Positions 1 through 7,298 of a stretch of 20,130 nt of DNA are shown piece after piece. The position numbers and the translations under genes are program-made. How positions within the stretch are numbered: the first letter of the stretch is position 1; each line of letters begins with the position of its first letter. The notes under the pieces are model-generated. The model did no database searches, was not told the DNA's origin, and was given only the letters and a program-made list of their open reading frames with translations. This stretch comes from a virus: IMG/VR virus record IMGVR_UViG_3300035698_003923, positions 1 to 20,130 of that record; one strand, 5' to 3'.

Positions 1-1308
1 CCGAAGAAACACGCCGACCGCGCCGGCGCCCGCCAGCAGATCCAGGTTGCGGGTCAGCAGGCCAACCGCGCCGGCGACGGCTTCGAACGCCGCCTGGGCG
101 TCACCGGAGTCGACGGCCTCCTGCACGAAGGCCCGCAACTGCGTCGTGGCGTCCACGATCACCGGCGCCAAGGCGGAACCCAGGGCCGCGGCGATCTCGT
201 CGATCGCGTTGCCGGTCAGCGACAACTGCGCCGACAACGTCTTCGCCGAGCGTAGGTACTCCTCGTTGAGGGCCGTGGCGTTGCCCGCTTCCTTGGCGAT
301 GATCGCCAGGGAGTCGCCCAGCTTCTCGCTGTTTAGCGCCAGGGTCGGCAGAACCTTCAGGATCTCCTCGCCCTCGAGGCCGAACTTCTCCAGCACACCC
401 GCGACGCTGGCGCCCGAGGCCGCGGCCTGGCCGACGCCGTCGACGAACGCCTTGAACACGGCGACCGCGTCGTCCTTGAACGTCTTCTTCAGCTGCGCGC
501 CCGTCAGCCCGGTGATCTTCTCCAACTCGCGCAGCCGCTCGCCGCCGCCGTCGACCGCCGCTTCGATCGCGCGGAACGCCTTGCCAACCGAAGAGCCGCC
601 CAGCTCGGCCTGCACGCCCAGCGATCGCAACGCGGCCGCCATGGCAGCGGCCTCGGCCGCCGACACACCGAAGATGGCGGTCGCTTGGGCCACCTGCGTC
701 GCGACCTTGGCGATCTCAGACTCGCTGGCGGCCGACGCATTGCCCAGCGCCACGATCACCGACGCGAACTTGTCGATCGAGCCGATGCTCTCATTGGTGA
801 CGTTGAGGATCCGGGTCAGCGCGGTCGCGGCTTCATCGCCGGCCAGGTCGGATGCGCTCCCCAGCTTCGCAATCGTCTCGGTGAACAGGGTGAGATCCTT
901 CACCCCTTTCACGCCGAGCTGGCCGCCGGCTTGGGCGATGCCCAACAGCTCCGTGCGAGCGAACGGCATGCGCCTGGCCATCTCGGTAATGGCGGCGCCC
1001 ATCTCCGACACCTGGCCGGCAGTCAGGTCGGCGGTCTTGGCGACACCCACCAGCGCGCGCTCGTAGGCCGCGAACTCCTGGACTGCCTCGCGAACACCAA
1101 TGGCCAGGCCCAGCCCGGCGATCACCGTCTGCAGAGAGCGCAGCGAGGTCAGCGCAGTCGTGCTGCGCCGGCCAAGATCGTCGAGTGCACCGGCCGCCCG
1201 CGTACCGCCGTCGCGCAGACCGAGCAGCTCGGTCTTGGCGTTACGGACCTCACCGACGAAGCCCTTGCCGTCCGCGCGCAGCGTGAGGCCGACAACGATA
1301 TCCGTCAT
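1..1308 (-). CDS. Tail tape measure protein, TP901 family (N-terminal part)
   Basis: The reading frame opens with ATG at 1308 and stays open to the left edge, giving 436 codons with no stop, so the C-terminal part lies outside the window. The protein begins MTDIVVGLTLRADGKGFVGE. It continues with the features of TP901-type tape measures: a helical start, then a conserved block with VAKTADLTAGQVSEMG, FGVSAAEAAAMAAALR and GGSSVGKAFRAIEAA. In siphoviruses this protein sets tail length, is a scaffold for the tail tube and is ejected with the DNA. The start codon overlaps the stop of the frameshifted chaperone as ATGA, the usual order being tube, chaperones, tape measure. Long Ala-rich helices fit the family. 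Confidence in the family is high; total length is unknown. Confidence 0.93.
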   Translation of the reverse strand, partial: MTDIVVGLTLRADGKGFVGEVRNAKTELLGLRDGGTRAAGALDDLGRRSTTALTSLRSLQTVIAGLGLAIGVREAVQEFAAYERALVGVAKTADLTAGQVSEMGAAITEMARRMPFARTELLGIAQAGGQLGVKGVKDLTLFTETIAKLGSASDLAGDEAATALTRILNVTNESIGSIDKFASVIVALGNASAASESEIAKVATQVAQATAIFGVSAAEAAAMAAALRSLGVQAELGGSSVGKAFRAIEAAVDGGGERLRELEKITGLTGAQLKKTFKDDAVAVFKAFVDGVGQAAASGASVAGVLEKFGLEGEEILKVLPTLALNSEKLGDSLAIIAKEAGNATALNEEYLRSAKTLSAQLSLTGNAIDEIAAALGSALAPVIVDATTQLRAFVQEAVDSGDAQAAFEAVAGAVGLLTRNLDLLAGAGAVGVFLR

Positions 1309-2290
1309 CGCTTACCTCGCTTGGCGGCCAGCGCCTGTTGCCTGGCGCTTTGGGCCTGCTGCCGGCGCAGACGGGCCGTGTCAGCGGCACGCCGTCGAGC
1401 AAAGACGCGCAGCACCTCCATCTCGATCACCTGGAGGCGCGACAGAATGTTTGCGCGCTTGCGTTTGCGGATCCCGGTCGTTTTCATGACCTCAATCACG
1501 GCCTTCAGATTGAGACCCTTCTCCTCACCGCGCTCGCCGGCGTAGATCCACTGAGTCTGGCAGCGCAGGAACAGCATGACGGCCTTAGTGTTCGGCGGGA
1601 GGATCGGGTACGGCAGGCGCCGCTCCCGCGTGCTCGCCGCCTGCTCTCGGGCCTTAGCCGCTCGCCGGCGTTGCAGGGCTTCCAGGCCGGCGGCGTCCTG
1701 GCCCGCGTCGCGCAACTGATCGGCTACTCCGTAGCCTTCAAGGCCTTCAGACCCTTCGTTACCTTGGCTCCCGCCGCGCGCCGTTGCGCTCGATTGAGCG
1801 CGGGCTGGGCTGGCCCAGCGGCGGGCGGCGTCTCGGAGTTTTTTTCCTCTATCCCCATCACCATCCGGCCCAGCGCCTCCGCAGCAGCGGCGCGGATCCG
1901 AGTGTCGGCGAACAGCCGAGCCTTGGCCTTGTCGCTGTAGGCGAGCGCCCCGGCACCTTGGCTGGCGAGGCCGGACCACCCGAATACGATGGCGGCGAGC
2001 GGGTCACCTTCGCGCTCGTCGTCGCCGGATTCGCCGAGTTGACCGCCGGCGGCAATGAAAGCCGCGACGTCGTCGAGAAGTTGCCTGTACCCGTCGATGT
2101 CCACGTAGCCGAAATCCATCCGGATCTCGTGGGTCCGGAACTTGCCGCCGAAGGTCGGGACCTTCACCCGCACCGGCCAGTTGCGGATGATCGGGGTGGC
2201 GTCGAAGACGAACAGCCCGCCTTCCTCGAAACCATCCTCCGCGGGCAGCGGCACGTCGGCCGCGTCGATGTCCTGGTGTTGCTTGGCCAT
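1305..2290 (-). CDS. Tail assembly chaperone, long product made by -1 frameshift (G-T type)
   Basis: This long form joins two overlapping frames. Translation from ATG 2290 reaches an A AAA AAC heptamer (1844-1838). A slip of -1 there would continue in the frame that ends at 1305, giving about 328 residues (151 before the slip, 177 after). The post-slip part carries a segment typical of DUF1799, the Mu-like counterpart of the T domain: it begins PPNTKAVMLFLRCQTQW and runs to LQVIEMEVL, and is followed by a very basic Arg/Ala/Gln tail. The downstream frame is open only to 1979 and has no convincing start of its own. In lambda and many tailed phages the long form binds the tape measure and the tube subunit during tail assembly. 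The slip itself is inferred from sequence. Confidence 0.8.
1724..2290 (-). CDS. Tail assembly chaperone, short product (G type)
   Basis: This is the unshifted product, 188 residues from ATG 2290, or 192 from the GTG at 2302 that overlaps the tail tube stop as GTGA. I prefer the ATG because a weak AAGTGAG ribosome-site-like sequence lies in front of it and none precedes the GTG. The N-terminal half contains a beta-rich stretch (PVRVKVPTFGGKFRTHEIRM). The C-terminus, NRAQRRAAGAKVTKG, resembles the basic ends of phage tail chaperones. Position between tail tube and tape measure is the standard place for this gene. The short product is expected to be made in excess of the fusion. It shares all residues up to the slip site with the long product. 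Confidence 0.82.
   Translation of the reverse strand: MAKQHQDIDAADVPLPAEDGFEEGGLFVFDATPIIRNWPVRVKVPTFGGKFRTHEIRMDFGYVDIDGYRQLLDDVAAFIAAGGQLGESGDDEREGDPLAAIVFGWSGLASQGAGALAYSDKAKARLFADTRIRAAAAEALGRMVMGIEEKNSETPPAAGPAQPALNRAQRRAAGAKVTKGLKALKATE
1770..1844 (-). promoter_or_regulatory. Programmed -1 frameshift signal: slippery heptamer plus GC-rich stems
   Basis: Read on the minus strand, seven A residues (1845-1839) are followed by C, giving A AAA AAC in the zero frame (GAA AAA AAC), a canonical -1 slippery heptamer. After the slip the codons are AAA AAA CTC and enter the frame that encodes the DUF1799-like domain. Downstream lie possible stimulatory structures. An 8-bp stem CCCGCCGC/GCGGCGGG (1825-1818 with 1777-1770) begins 12 nt past the heptamer. 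A 6-bp stem GCTGGG/CCCAGC with a 4-nt loop (1819-1804) overlaps it and could be an alternative fold. A 6-bp stem GCGCTC/GAGCGC with a 4-nt loop (1801-1786) sits inside the large one. Confidence 0.75.
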
Positions 2291-2298
2291 GGCCCCGC

Positions 2299-3561
2299 TC
2301 ACTTGATCGCCAGGGTGAACTCGTCGTTGCCGGCGTCGGAAGGCACGGCGACCACGCTCATGGAGAACATCGCGGCACCTTCCTCGTCCTGGTACGGTGC
2401 CGCCGTGAGCTGCAGCCTCGGCATCGACAGCTGGACGATCTCGCCGCGGGTCAGGCCGTGGATCAGCTCGAACGGCAGGTAATCGCCGTCACTAAGGCTG
2501 GTGAAGAAATCGACCGTCGCGAGGTCGAGCGCCTCAAACACCAGCGTGCCGGAACCTGAGCGACCGTTCTGGCGAGCCTTCTTCTGGCCAACCAGGCTGC
2601 GGATGACGGTGTTCTGGCCAACGTCGAAGTTGAACGATCGGTAGGCAACCTCGTAGCCGCCGAAGCTGACGAACGGCGAGTTGTCGTCGGACACCAGCAG
2701 CGGATCCTGGAAGGCGCTGAAATCGACCGTGGGCAGTGCCTCGCTGGAGCGAGTGCCGGGCAGGCCCATCATGTCGAACGTCATGTCGAAGTAGTCGTCG
2801 GCCGGCGCGTTGAGCGTGACGTTGCCGCGGATCCCGCCGAAGCGGTGCCGGTTCGGGCCGTATTGGAAGAATGCCTCGATGCTCTCGAACCCGGTGGACA
2901 CCGGCGTGTACAACGTGCCCGGCGCGCGCAGCTGAATGGTGAACCCATCGCCGATATCAAACGGCGTGCCGACCGTCGGCGTGATCGTGGCACCGCCCGG
3001 CAGGGCAAACGGCGCGGCATCGGTCATCACAACGCCGGTCTGATTGTACGCCGCCAGGTGGAACACCGCCGGTGCGGCGACCGTGAACTCCGCCGTCGCG
3101 GAGGCGCCGCCGGTGGTGCAGGTCAGCGTCACCAGGCGATCAACAATCCCCTCGTACGGATCCGCCGCCGCATAGGTGAACGCACCGGTCGGACCGCCGA
3201 CTCCGGTCGGTGGGCTGGCGGCGATTGTCGCCGCCGGTGCAATGGTGGTCTGAGCACAGCCCGCAGCCCGCAGCAGCTTGCCGAACGCCGGAGCGGTACC
3301 GGCGTCGAGCGCCGTTACGCCGGCGCCTGCCGCCTCGGTGGTGAACTGCATGGTACCGTGCTGTTTGGCGAGCTTGCCTGGGTTGGCGCCGTAGTAGGGA
3401 CGCACCAAGTTCCGCTCCTTCCGGTCCCCGGTCAGCGGGACGGCGGTCATGTTCTTCATCAGCACCGCGTCGGCCGCGGCCAGAGCGTCGGGCGAGGTGT
3501 TGTAGATGCTTTCCAGTTGGGCCAGCAGCACAGCCGTGTTCATCGAGATCTCTTCGGCCAT
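2299..3561 (-). CDS. Phage tail tube protein (siphovirus type)
   Basis: This 420-residue protein has the start typical of long tail tube proteins in B3-like transposable and other siphophages: LLAQLESIYNTSP, then NLVRPYYGA, then a segment ending in GTAPAFGKLLRAAG. A central region of about residues 120-230 is rich in Gly/Thr/Ala and looks like an inserted beta-sandwich. The conserved tube fold seems to resume after it with GFESIEAFFQYGPNRHRFGG. The protein should polymerise into the hollow tail tube. Start ATG 3561 has GAGGAG eight bases upstream; an alternative ATG at 3543 is also possible. It lies between the tail terminator-like gene and the chaperone pair, and no contractile sheath gene accompanies it. 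The call as tube rather than sheath rests on the N-terminal pattern and the missing sheath/tube pair. Confidence 0.82.
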   Translation of the reverse strand: MAEEISMNTAVLLAQLESIYNTSPDALAAADAVLMKNMTAVPLTGDRKERNLVRPYYGANPGKLAKQHGTMQFTTEAAGAGVTALDAGTAPAFGKLLRAAGCAQTTIAPAATIAASPPTGVGGPTGAFTYAAADPYEGIVDRLVTLTCTTGGASATAEFTVAAPAVFHLAAYNQTGVVMTDAAPFALPGGATITPTVGTPFDIGDGFTIQLRAPGTLYTPVSTGFESIEAFFQYGPNRHRFGGIRGNVTLNAPADDYFDMTFDMMGLPGTRSSEALPTVDFSAFQDPLLVSDDNSPFVSFGGYEVAYRSFNFDVGQNTVIRSLVGQKKARQNGRSGSGTLVFEALDLATVDFFTSLSDGDYLPFELIHGLTRGEIVQLSMPRLQLTAAPYQDEEGAAMFSMSVVAVPSDAGNDEFTLAIK

Positions 3562-3566
3562 TGCCG

Positions 3567-3848
3567 TTACTCCTCAGCCGTAGCGGTCAGGATGTCGGAG
3601 CCGGTCGACGCGCCGCTCGGCGCGACGACGGCGGTATCGGGGTCCGGATCGGGGGCCTTGCCGCGGCGCGGCCGGGACCGGCCCGACGGCTTGTCGGCTT
3701 CGGCCTGGGCCTGGGCCGTCTCGGCGGCCGCCTGATCGGCAGCGGGCCGCTCGGCGCGGCGCTCGGCGCGGGTCGGCGTCTTCGGCGCGTCACCGACGCG
3801 GACGCGCTTGCCGGTTACGGGATCGAGGATGTACGAACCTCCGGACAT
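3567..3848 (-). CDS. Hypothetical small phage protein, Ala/Pro/Arg-rich
   Basis: This 93-residue protein starts MSGGSYILDPVTGKRVRVGD. The ATG at 3848 is chosen because TAGGAG lies just upstream and because it follows the tail-terminator-like stop at 3859 by ten bases. The frame is open further upstream, but that part only shadows the neighbouring gene. After residue 25 the sequence becomes low-complexity, alternating charged and Ala/Pro residues (PAADQAAAETAQAQAEADKP), and is likely disordered. Mu has a short DUF2635 protein (gp38) at a similar place. The DPVTGK start is faintly reminiscent of it, but I do not claim membership. It overlies the ribosome site of the tail tube gene, which suggests co-translation. 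Function unknown. Confidence 0.7.
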   Translation of the reverse strand: MSGGSYILDPVTGKRVRVGDAPKTPTRAERRAERPAADQAAAETAQAQAEADKPSGRSRPRRGKAPDPDPDTAVVAPSGASTGSDILTATAEE

Positions 3849-3858
3849 CGGGCTTCTC

Positions 3859-4290
3859 CTACGGTTGCAGCTTGGTGGCGACGGTGAAATCGAACTGGCG
3901 CCAGACCACCTGGTCACGCAGGCCGAGGGTGCGAGACGAAGCGAACTGCATGCCCGCGATCGCGCCGGTGGGCGTCCAACCAGCCAGAGCGCTGAGCAGC
4001 GCGGCCTCCAGGATCTCCATCTCGCGCGCGGCGCTGTCGCCTCGGTCATCGCGCAGGTTGCCGACAGCGACCACCACGGCCAGGCCGCGGGTCACACGCT
4101 GACGGTGTTTGCCGACCAGCTCGGACGGACCAGCCCGATCGGTTGTCGGCAGTACATAAGCGGCCGGCATCTGGTGGCGCGGCGGGTTATTTTTCAGCGC
4201 CGCGAACTCGGCAGCGCCGGCCACCAGGTTCAGGCCGATATCCGCTTTGGCCTCGGTCAGGCGATCGATGGTTTGCGAGATCAGCGTCAT
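3859..4290 (-). CDS. Tail terminator-like protein (Mu gp37 / DUF1834-like position)
   Basis: This is a 143-residue protein starting MTLISQTIDRLTEAKADIGL at ATG 4290, which overlaps the gpG-like stop as ATGA. The middle has the alternating strands seen in tail terminator proteins (MPAAYVLPTTDRAG, then a segment ending VTRGLAVVVAV). The C-terminal part has a WRQFDFTVATKLQ end like the final strand of the DUF1834/terminator fold. Such proteins cap the tail tube and help join tail to head. Gene order (DUF1320, gpG, this gene, then tail tube) fits that role. Recognition rests on order and overall pattern more than on any strict motif, so a generic minor tail protein remains possible. Confidence 0.65.
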   Translation of the reverse strand: MTLISQTIDRLTEAKADIGLNLVAGAAEFAALKNNPPRHQMPAAYVLPTTDRAGPSELVGKHRQRVTRGLAVVVAVGNLRDDRGDSAAREMEILEAALLSALAGWTPTGAIAGMQFASSRTLGLRDQVVWRQFDFTVATKLQP

Positions 4291-4811
4291 GCGGCACCGG
4301 CGATCGGCGCGAACAGCCAAGCCTCGAACATATCGAGGACCGACTCCCGATCCTCGGGGCCGATGCCCAGGAACGGCCGCGGCGGCATGGTCACGCTTTG
4401 GACGTTGACGAAACTCTCGCCACCACCCTCGGCCGCAAACCCCGGCACGTTGAATGACAGGCCCTCTGATGTCTTTGCCTTGATCACGCCGCCGAACTGG
4501 TGGATCGCCGCGTAGATGACGTTGGTACCGACCTCGACTTCGCGCGCGCCGGCCTCATAGGTGATTGAGTCGCGCAGGCGCGCGGTGTCGACCAGGGTCT
4601 GCCCACCCTGCTGGACGGCGCGGCGGCTCTTCGGCCAGGTCACGCCGTCGGGGCCGCGACCCTGCTCGAACCGGTCGAGCACGTTGTCGCGCAGGGCCGA
4701 ACCGATCGGGTCGAGCAGCTCGGACAAATCACCGTCGGCAGCGGTCCATTGCGACAACACGATCTGCGCCTGGACGTCGTCGAGCGAGTAGGAGAACGAG
4801 ACGCCGGCCAT
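4287..4811 (-). CDS. Virion morphogenesis protein, Mu gpG family
   Basis: This 174-residue protein matches the Mu gpG/tail-completion family: an N-terminal helix, then LRDNVLDRFEQGRGPDGVTW, an Arg-rich block, LVDTARLRDSITYE, VGTNVIYAAIHQFGG and a C-terminal MPPRPFLGIGPEDR. The pattern of RF..G..PDG..W, L..TG/ARL..SI, Y...HQFGG and R.FLG is diagnostic. The protein acts in late head or tail assembly. ATG 4811 shares one base with the stop of the DUF1320 gene (TGATG), which fixes the start. In Mu itself gene G lies between F and I. Here it sits downstream of DUF1320, as in several siphovirus-type Mu relatives. Confidence 0.92.
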   Translation of the reverse strand: MAGVSFSYSLDDVQAQIVLSQWTAADGDLSELLDPIGSALRDNVLDRFEQGRGPDGVTWPKSRRAVQQGGQTLVDTARLRDSITYEAGAREVEVGTNVIYAAIHQFGGVIKAKTSEGLSFNVPGFAAEGGGESFVNVQSVTMPPRPFLGIGPEDRESVLDMFEAWLFAPIAGAA

Positions 4812-5230
4812 CAGAGATCCCTCAGACCGGAACGGGTGAACTGGCGATCGTCGCCAACGAACTCGACGGTGGCGTCGACCGGTGCGGCGGCACTCACGCC
4901 GTCGTCGCCCAGGGTGGCCTTGCCGAGGCTCACGTCGCGCAGCCAGGCCGTCGCGTCGGTGTATGCCCGGCGGACCTGTTCGGTCGGCGCGTCGGCGTGC
5001 AGGTAGTAGCGTGCGACGTCGCCGGCGACCCGCACCAGGCGCGCCGGCACCGTGGCCAGCGGCAGCGCCGCCCGCGCCGCGATGTAGCTGTCGATCAGCT
5101 CGTCGGCGTCGGCCAACGCCTTGCCGATCACCGCGGCGTCGATCGAGCCAACGTTCGCGCGATCGGAGAGCTGGATCAGTTCCTGCTCTCCGAACCGGTC
5201 GACCAGGTCCTGTTGGGCGGCGTAGGTCAT
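4811..5230 (-). CDS. DUF1320 family head-tail protein (Mu gp36-like)
   Basis: This 139-residue protein begins MTYAAQQDLVDRFGEQELIQ, the standard DUF1320 opening. It continues with ADADELIDSYIAARAALPLA and VRVAGDVARYYLH, the helical core of this head-tail connector-like family. Mu gp36 is its homologue. It is thought to belong to the connector between portal and tail; this is family-level inference. The start overlaps the end of the HI1506-like gene as ATGA, and the end overlaps the gpG-like start. Length is normal for the family (about 140 residues). Confidence 0.92.
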   Translation of the reverse strand: MTYAAQQDLVDRFGEQELIQLSDRANVGSIDAAVIGKALADADELIDSYIAARAALPLATVPARLVRVAGDVARYYLHADAPTEQVRRAYTDATAWLRDVSLGKATLGDDGVSAAAPVDATVEFVGDDRQFTRSGLRDL

Positions 5231-5544
5231 GCCGCCTCGCCGCCTTTCTTGGGTTTCGCCTTGCCAGCGGCGGCGGCCTTGTCGGCGGCAGCCTTCTCAG
5301 CGGCAGCCTTCTCAGCGGCAACCTTCTCGGCGGCAGCCTTGTCAGCGGCGGCCTTGTCGGCAGCGGCCTTCGCGGCCGGATCGTCGACGATGCGAACGTC
5401 GAGCATCGGGTCGGCTTTGAGGGCCGCGAGTTGCGTGTCGGCGAAGCGGTCGATCGGATGGTCGACGGGCTTCGCCGGGTGGGCGACACCGGCGCGACGG
5501 AAACCGTCGCGCCGGGCCGTGATGCGGATGAGTTGCCGCACCAT
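5227..5544 (-). CDS. HI1506-like (FluMu-type) protein with Ala/Lys repeat tail
   Basis: This 105-residue protein starts MVRQLIRITARRDGFRRAGV and continues AHPAKPVDHPIDRF. That is the short GFRR-G-xxHP domain of Mu-like prophage FluMu proteins found between the major capsid and DUF1320 genes. A segment with LAALKADPMLDVRIVDD completes the conserved part. From about residue 57 it changes to a run of AAADK/AAAEK pentads that should form one long charged helix, ending in KAKPKKGGEAA. ATG 5544 lies two bases after the capsid stop. The role is unknown; its position suggests an accessory head or connector protein. The repeat tail is unusual and is coded by a DNA tandem repeat. Confidence 0.8.
   Translation of the reverse strand: MVRQLIRITARRDGFRRAGVAHPAKPVDHPIDRFADTQLAALKADPMLDVRIVDDPAAKAAADKAAADKAAAEKVAAEKAAAEKAAADKAAAAGKAKPKKGGEAA
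5270..5374 (-). repeat. 15-bp tandem repeat, seven units, coding
   Basis: Seven consecutive 15-base units close to GCGGCAGCCTTCTCA (plus-strand reading) fill this interval. Two are identical (5285-5299 and 5300-5314) and the others differ at one to four positions. On the minus strand each unit encodes a five-residue step of the K-A-A-A-D/E type. The period keeps the reading frame, so copy number can change without breaking the gene. Confidence 0.85.
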
Positions 5545-5546
5545 GA

Positions 5547-6443
5547 TCAGGCAGCGAGCAGGGTTTCGACGTGCAGGGTCGCGGTACCGGCGGCCACGTT
5601 GGTCGCCCCGGCCGCATCGCGCTCGGCCTTCAGGACTTCCAGGCCCCTCTTCTCCAGCACGCCCGGCACGACCAGGACCATCGGCTTCAGGCGCAGCTGG
5701 CGGCCGTGATCGCCCTTCATGTCCTGCATGGCGGCGCGGGCGGCCATGTAGTTGTCGGCCGTCAGATCCTGCTTGGACGCGTAAGCCAGCTGCCACAGCC
5801 CGAAGCCGGCGGCGGCGCGCATGTCCACGCCCCACAGGTATTCGTCACGCATGAACACGTTCGGATCGTCCATGTTGGTGAGCGACGTCAGCTTGGCGGC
5901 GCGGCGCAGCTGGAAGATCATCGGCTTGATGGCGCGCGAGGTGTCGAGCAGGAACCAGGGCGTGCCTGCTCCGCCGGCGAAGTTCGACACGCTGATCTCG
6001 GCACCGTCGGCGCCGATCACCGGGTGGTCGGTGTCGAAGAAATACTGGCCGTCGAAGCAGGCCGTCGTGAAGCCGGCCTTGAACAGCTCCCACACCAGAT
6101 AGTCGGGATGCTCGCCGGCGGTCTGCGCCAGGTCGGCGACCAGCGGGTTGTAGACCCCGATCTGATCGTCCTCGATGTCGTCGCGGCTGACACCGACGGT
6201 GTTCTCGAACTTCCGGTTGGTGACCTTGTAGCCGTCCTTGGCGACGTTCTCGATCACCCGGTCGCCGATCCACTCGCGCATGCCCCGCAGTTTTGCGAGC
6301 CAGCGGTAGTCGTTCTCGCGGGTGGTCGAGGGCACCTGCATGGCGATCGTCTGCCAGGTCGGTTTGATGCCGCCGAGAACACCGTTGAAGACCGTGTTGA
6401 AGCTGGTGTTAAGGCCAGCCAGGGACGCGCGGTTGACTTCCAT
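5547..6443 (-). CDS. Major capsid protein, Mu gpT family
   Basis: This 298-residue protein is a clear Mu gpT-type major head subunit; Mu gpT is about 305 residues. Recognisable blocks are LAGLNTSFNTVFNGVL at the N-terminus, a segment ending RWLAKLRGMREWIGDRV, FENTVGVSRDDIEDDQIGVY, and FFDTDHPVIG in the middle. The C-terminal part includes LKPMVLVVPG. It forms the icosahedral shell with the HK97 fold. Start ATG 6443 follows the cement protein stop by 15 bases. The order of protease, cement and capsid is the usual head module, and the protein is expected to be one of the most abundant products. Confidence 0.96.
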   Translation of the reverse strand: MEVNRASLAGLNTSFNTVFNGVLGGIKPTWQTIAMQVPSTTRENDYRWLAKLRGMREWIGDRVIENVAKDGYKVTNRKFENTVGVSRDDIEDDQIGVYNPLVADLAQTAGEHPDYLVWELFKAGFTTACFDGQYFFDTDHPVIGADGAEISVSNFAGGAGTPWFLLDTSRAIKPMIFQLRRAAKLTSLTNMDDPNVFMRDEYLWGVDMRAAAGFGLWQLAYASKQDLTADNYMAARAAMQDMKGDHGRQLRLKPMVLVVPGVLEKRGLEVLKAERDAAGATNVAAGTATLHVETLLAA

Positions 6444-6458
6444 GATCGTGCTCCGGGA

Positions 6459-7295
6459 TCAGGTTTCGATCAGGAGGGTGACCGCCGCGGTTCGCACCGC
6501 GTCGTTGGTCCCGCCTGGCGTGAGGGTGATCACGTCACCGACCGCGACCGCGTTGGCGGCCGACGGCGTGGCGCTGTCGACGTCACCGGCGGCCGAACCG
6601 GCTTGGGTGATCGTCACCACACCATCGGTGACCGGCGCGCCGTTGATCGCCGCCGTCAGGGTGGCGTTGCCGGTGGTCAGGGCGCCGTCGATCACGCTCC
6701 AGATCTTCGACAGCGTGCCGGCGACCGGGCTGACGATCCGGACCGGCGCCACCGCGTCGAGGGCGACCGCGTCCGGAACGGCGAGCGGGATCAGATTGGC
6801 GGCGATGTTGGCGCGCGCCGTCGCCGGGCTGGCAACGTCGTCCAGGTTGTTGGCGCCGAGCAGCGCGTCGGCGTCGCTGTCGAACGGGCCGCGGCCGACT
6901 TCGACCCACACACCCTGCGCGTCGACGTCGACCACCCGTCCAGCCCGGCTGCGAGCACCGGTATCGGACGTCTTGGCGACGGTCTGATCATCGACGATGT
7001 AGCAGACGCTGCCGATCTGCGCGGCCGCGATGGCATCACCACCACCGCTGTTGGCGTAGCGGAACACGCCGCGCTTGACCCGGACGGTCAGGTCGCCGTT
7101 GGCACCGGCGCTGTTGTCGACCTGCTCCTCGGCGCGGCCGACTGCGATCAGGCCGGCGGCCGTGGTGCCGCCCTCGGCATAGCCGGCGTTCAGCACCGCC
7201 AGGGCGCCGGCATAGACCATGGTCGCCGCGGCGACCGGGAGAGAGAGGTCGACGCCCGACCGCTCAGCCGTGTTGCGATCTCCGGTCAGTGCCAT
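6459..7295 (-). CDS. Capsid cement/decoration protein with fibre-like C-terminal extension
   Basis: The first 135 or so residues fit capsid cement proteins of Mu-like and DUF2190-type families: MALTGDRNTAERSG, then Ala/Gly-rich strands such as VRVKRGVFRYANS and IGSVCYIVDDQTVAKTS, and AGRVVDVDAQGVWVEVG. Cement proteins of this class are usually much shorter than 278 residues. After them comes LLGANNLDDVASPATARANI (residues 146-165), a motif common in phage tail fibre and collar proteins. A beta-rich domain of about 100 residues follows, ending VAVGDVITLTPGGTNDAV. The gene lies between protease and capsid, so decoration of the head is the likely role, and the extension may project outward. A ribosome site (AGGAGGG) sits in the protease 3' end. 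Confidence 0.8.
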   Translation of the reverse strand: MALTGDRNTAERSGVDLSLPVAAATMVYAGALAVLNAGYAEGGTTAAGLIAVGRAEEQVDNSAGANGDLTVRVKRGVFRYANSGGGDAIAAAQIGSVCYIVDDQTVAKTSDTGARSRAGRVVDVDAQGVWVEVGRGPFDSDADALLGANNLDDVASPATARANIAANLIPLAVPDAVALDAVAPVRIVSPVAGTLSKIWSVIDGALTTGNATLTAAINGAPVTDGVVTITQAGSAAGDVDSATPSAANAVAVGDVITLTPGGTNDAVRTAAVTLLIET

Positions 7296-7298
7296 CGA

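Noticed and set aside
2845-3735. Plus-strand frame of 296 codons opposite the tail tube gene
   Set aside because: It is a shadow frame with heavy Arg/Gly content, opposite a well-supported gene.
6525-6539. GGTGATCACGTCACC, which resembles the proposed late operators
   Set aside because: It is 15 bp rather than 16, lies inside the cement gene and encodes its VGDVIT stretch, so coding constraint explains it.
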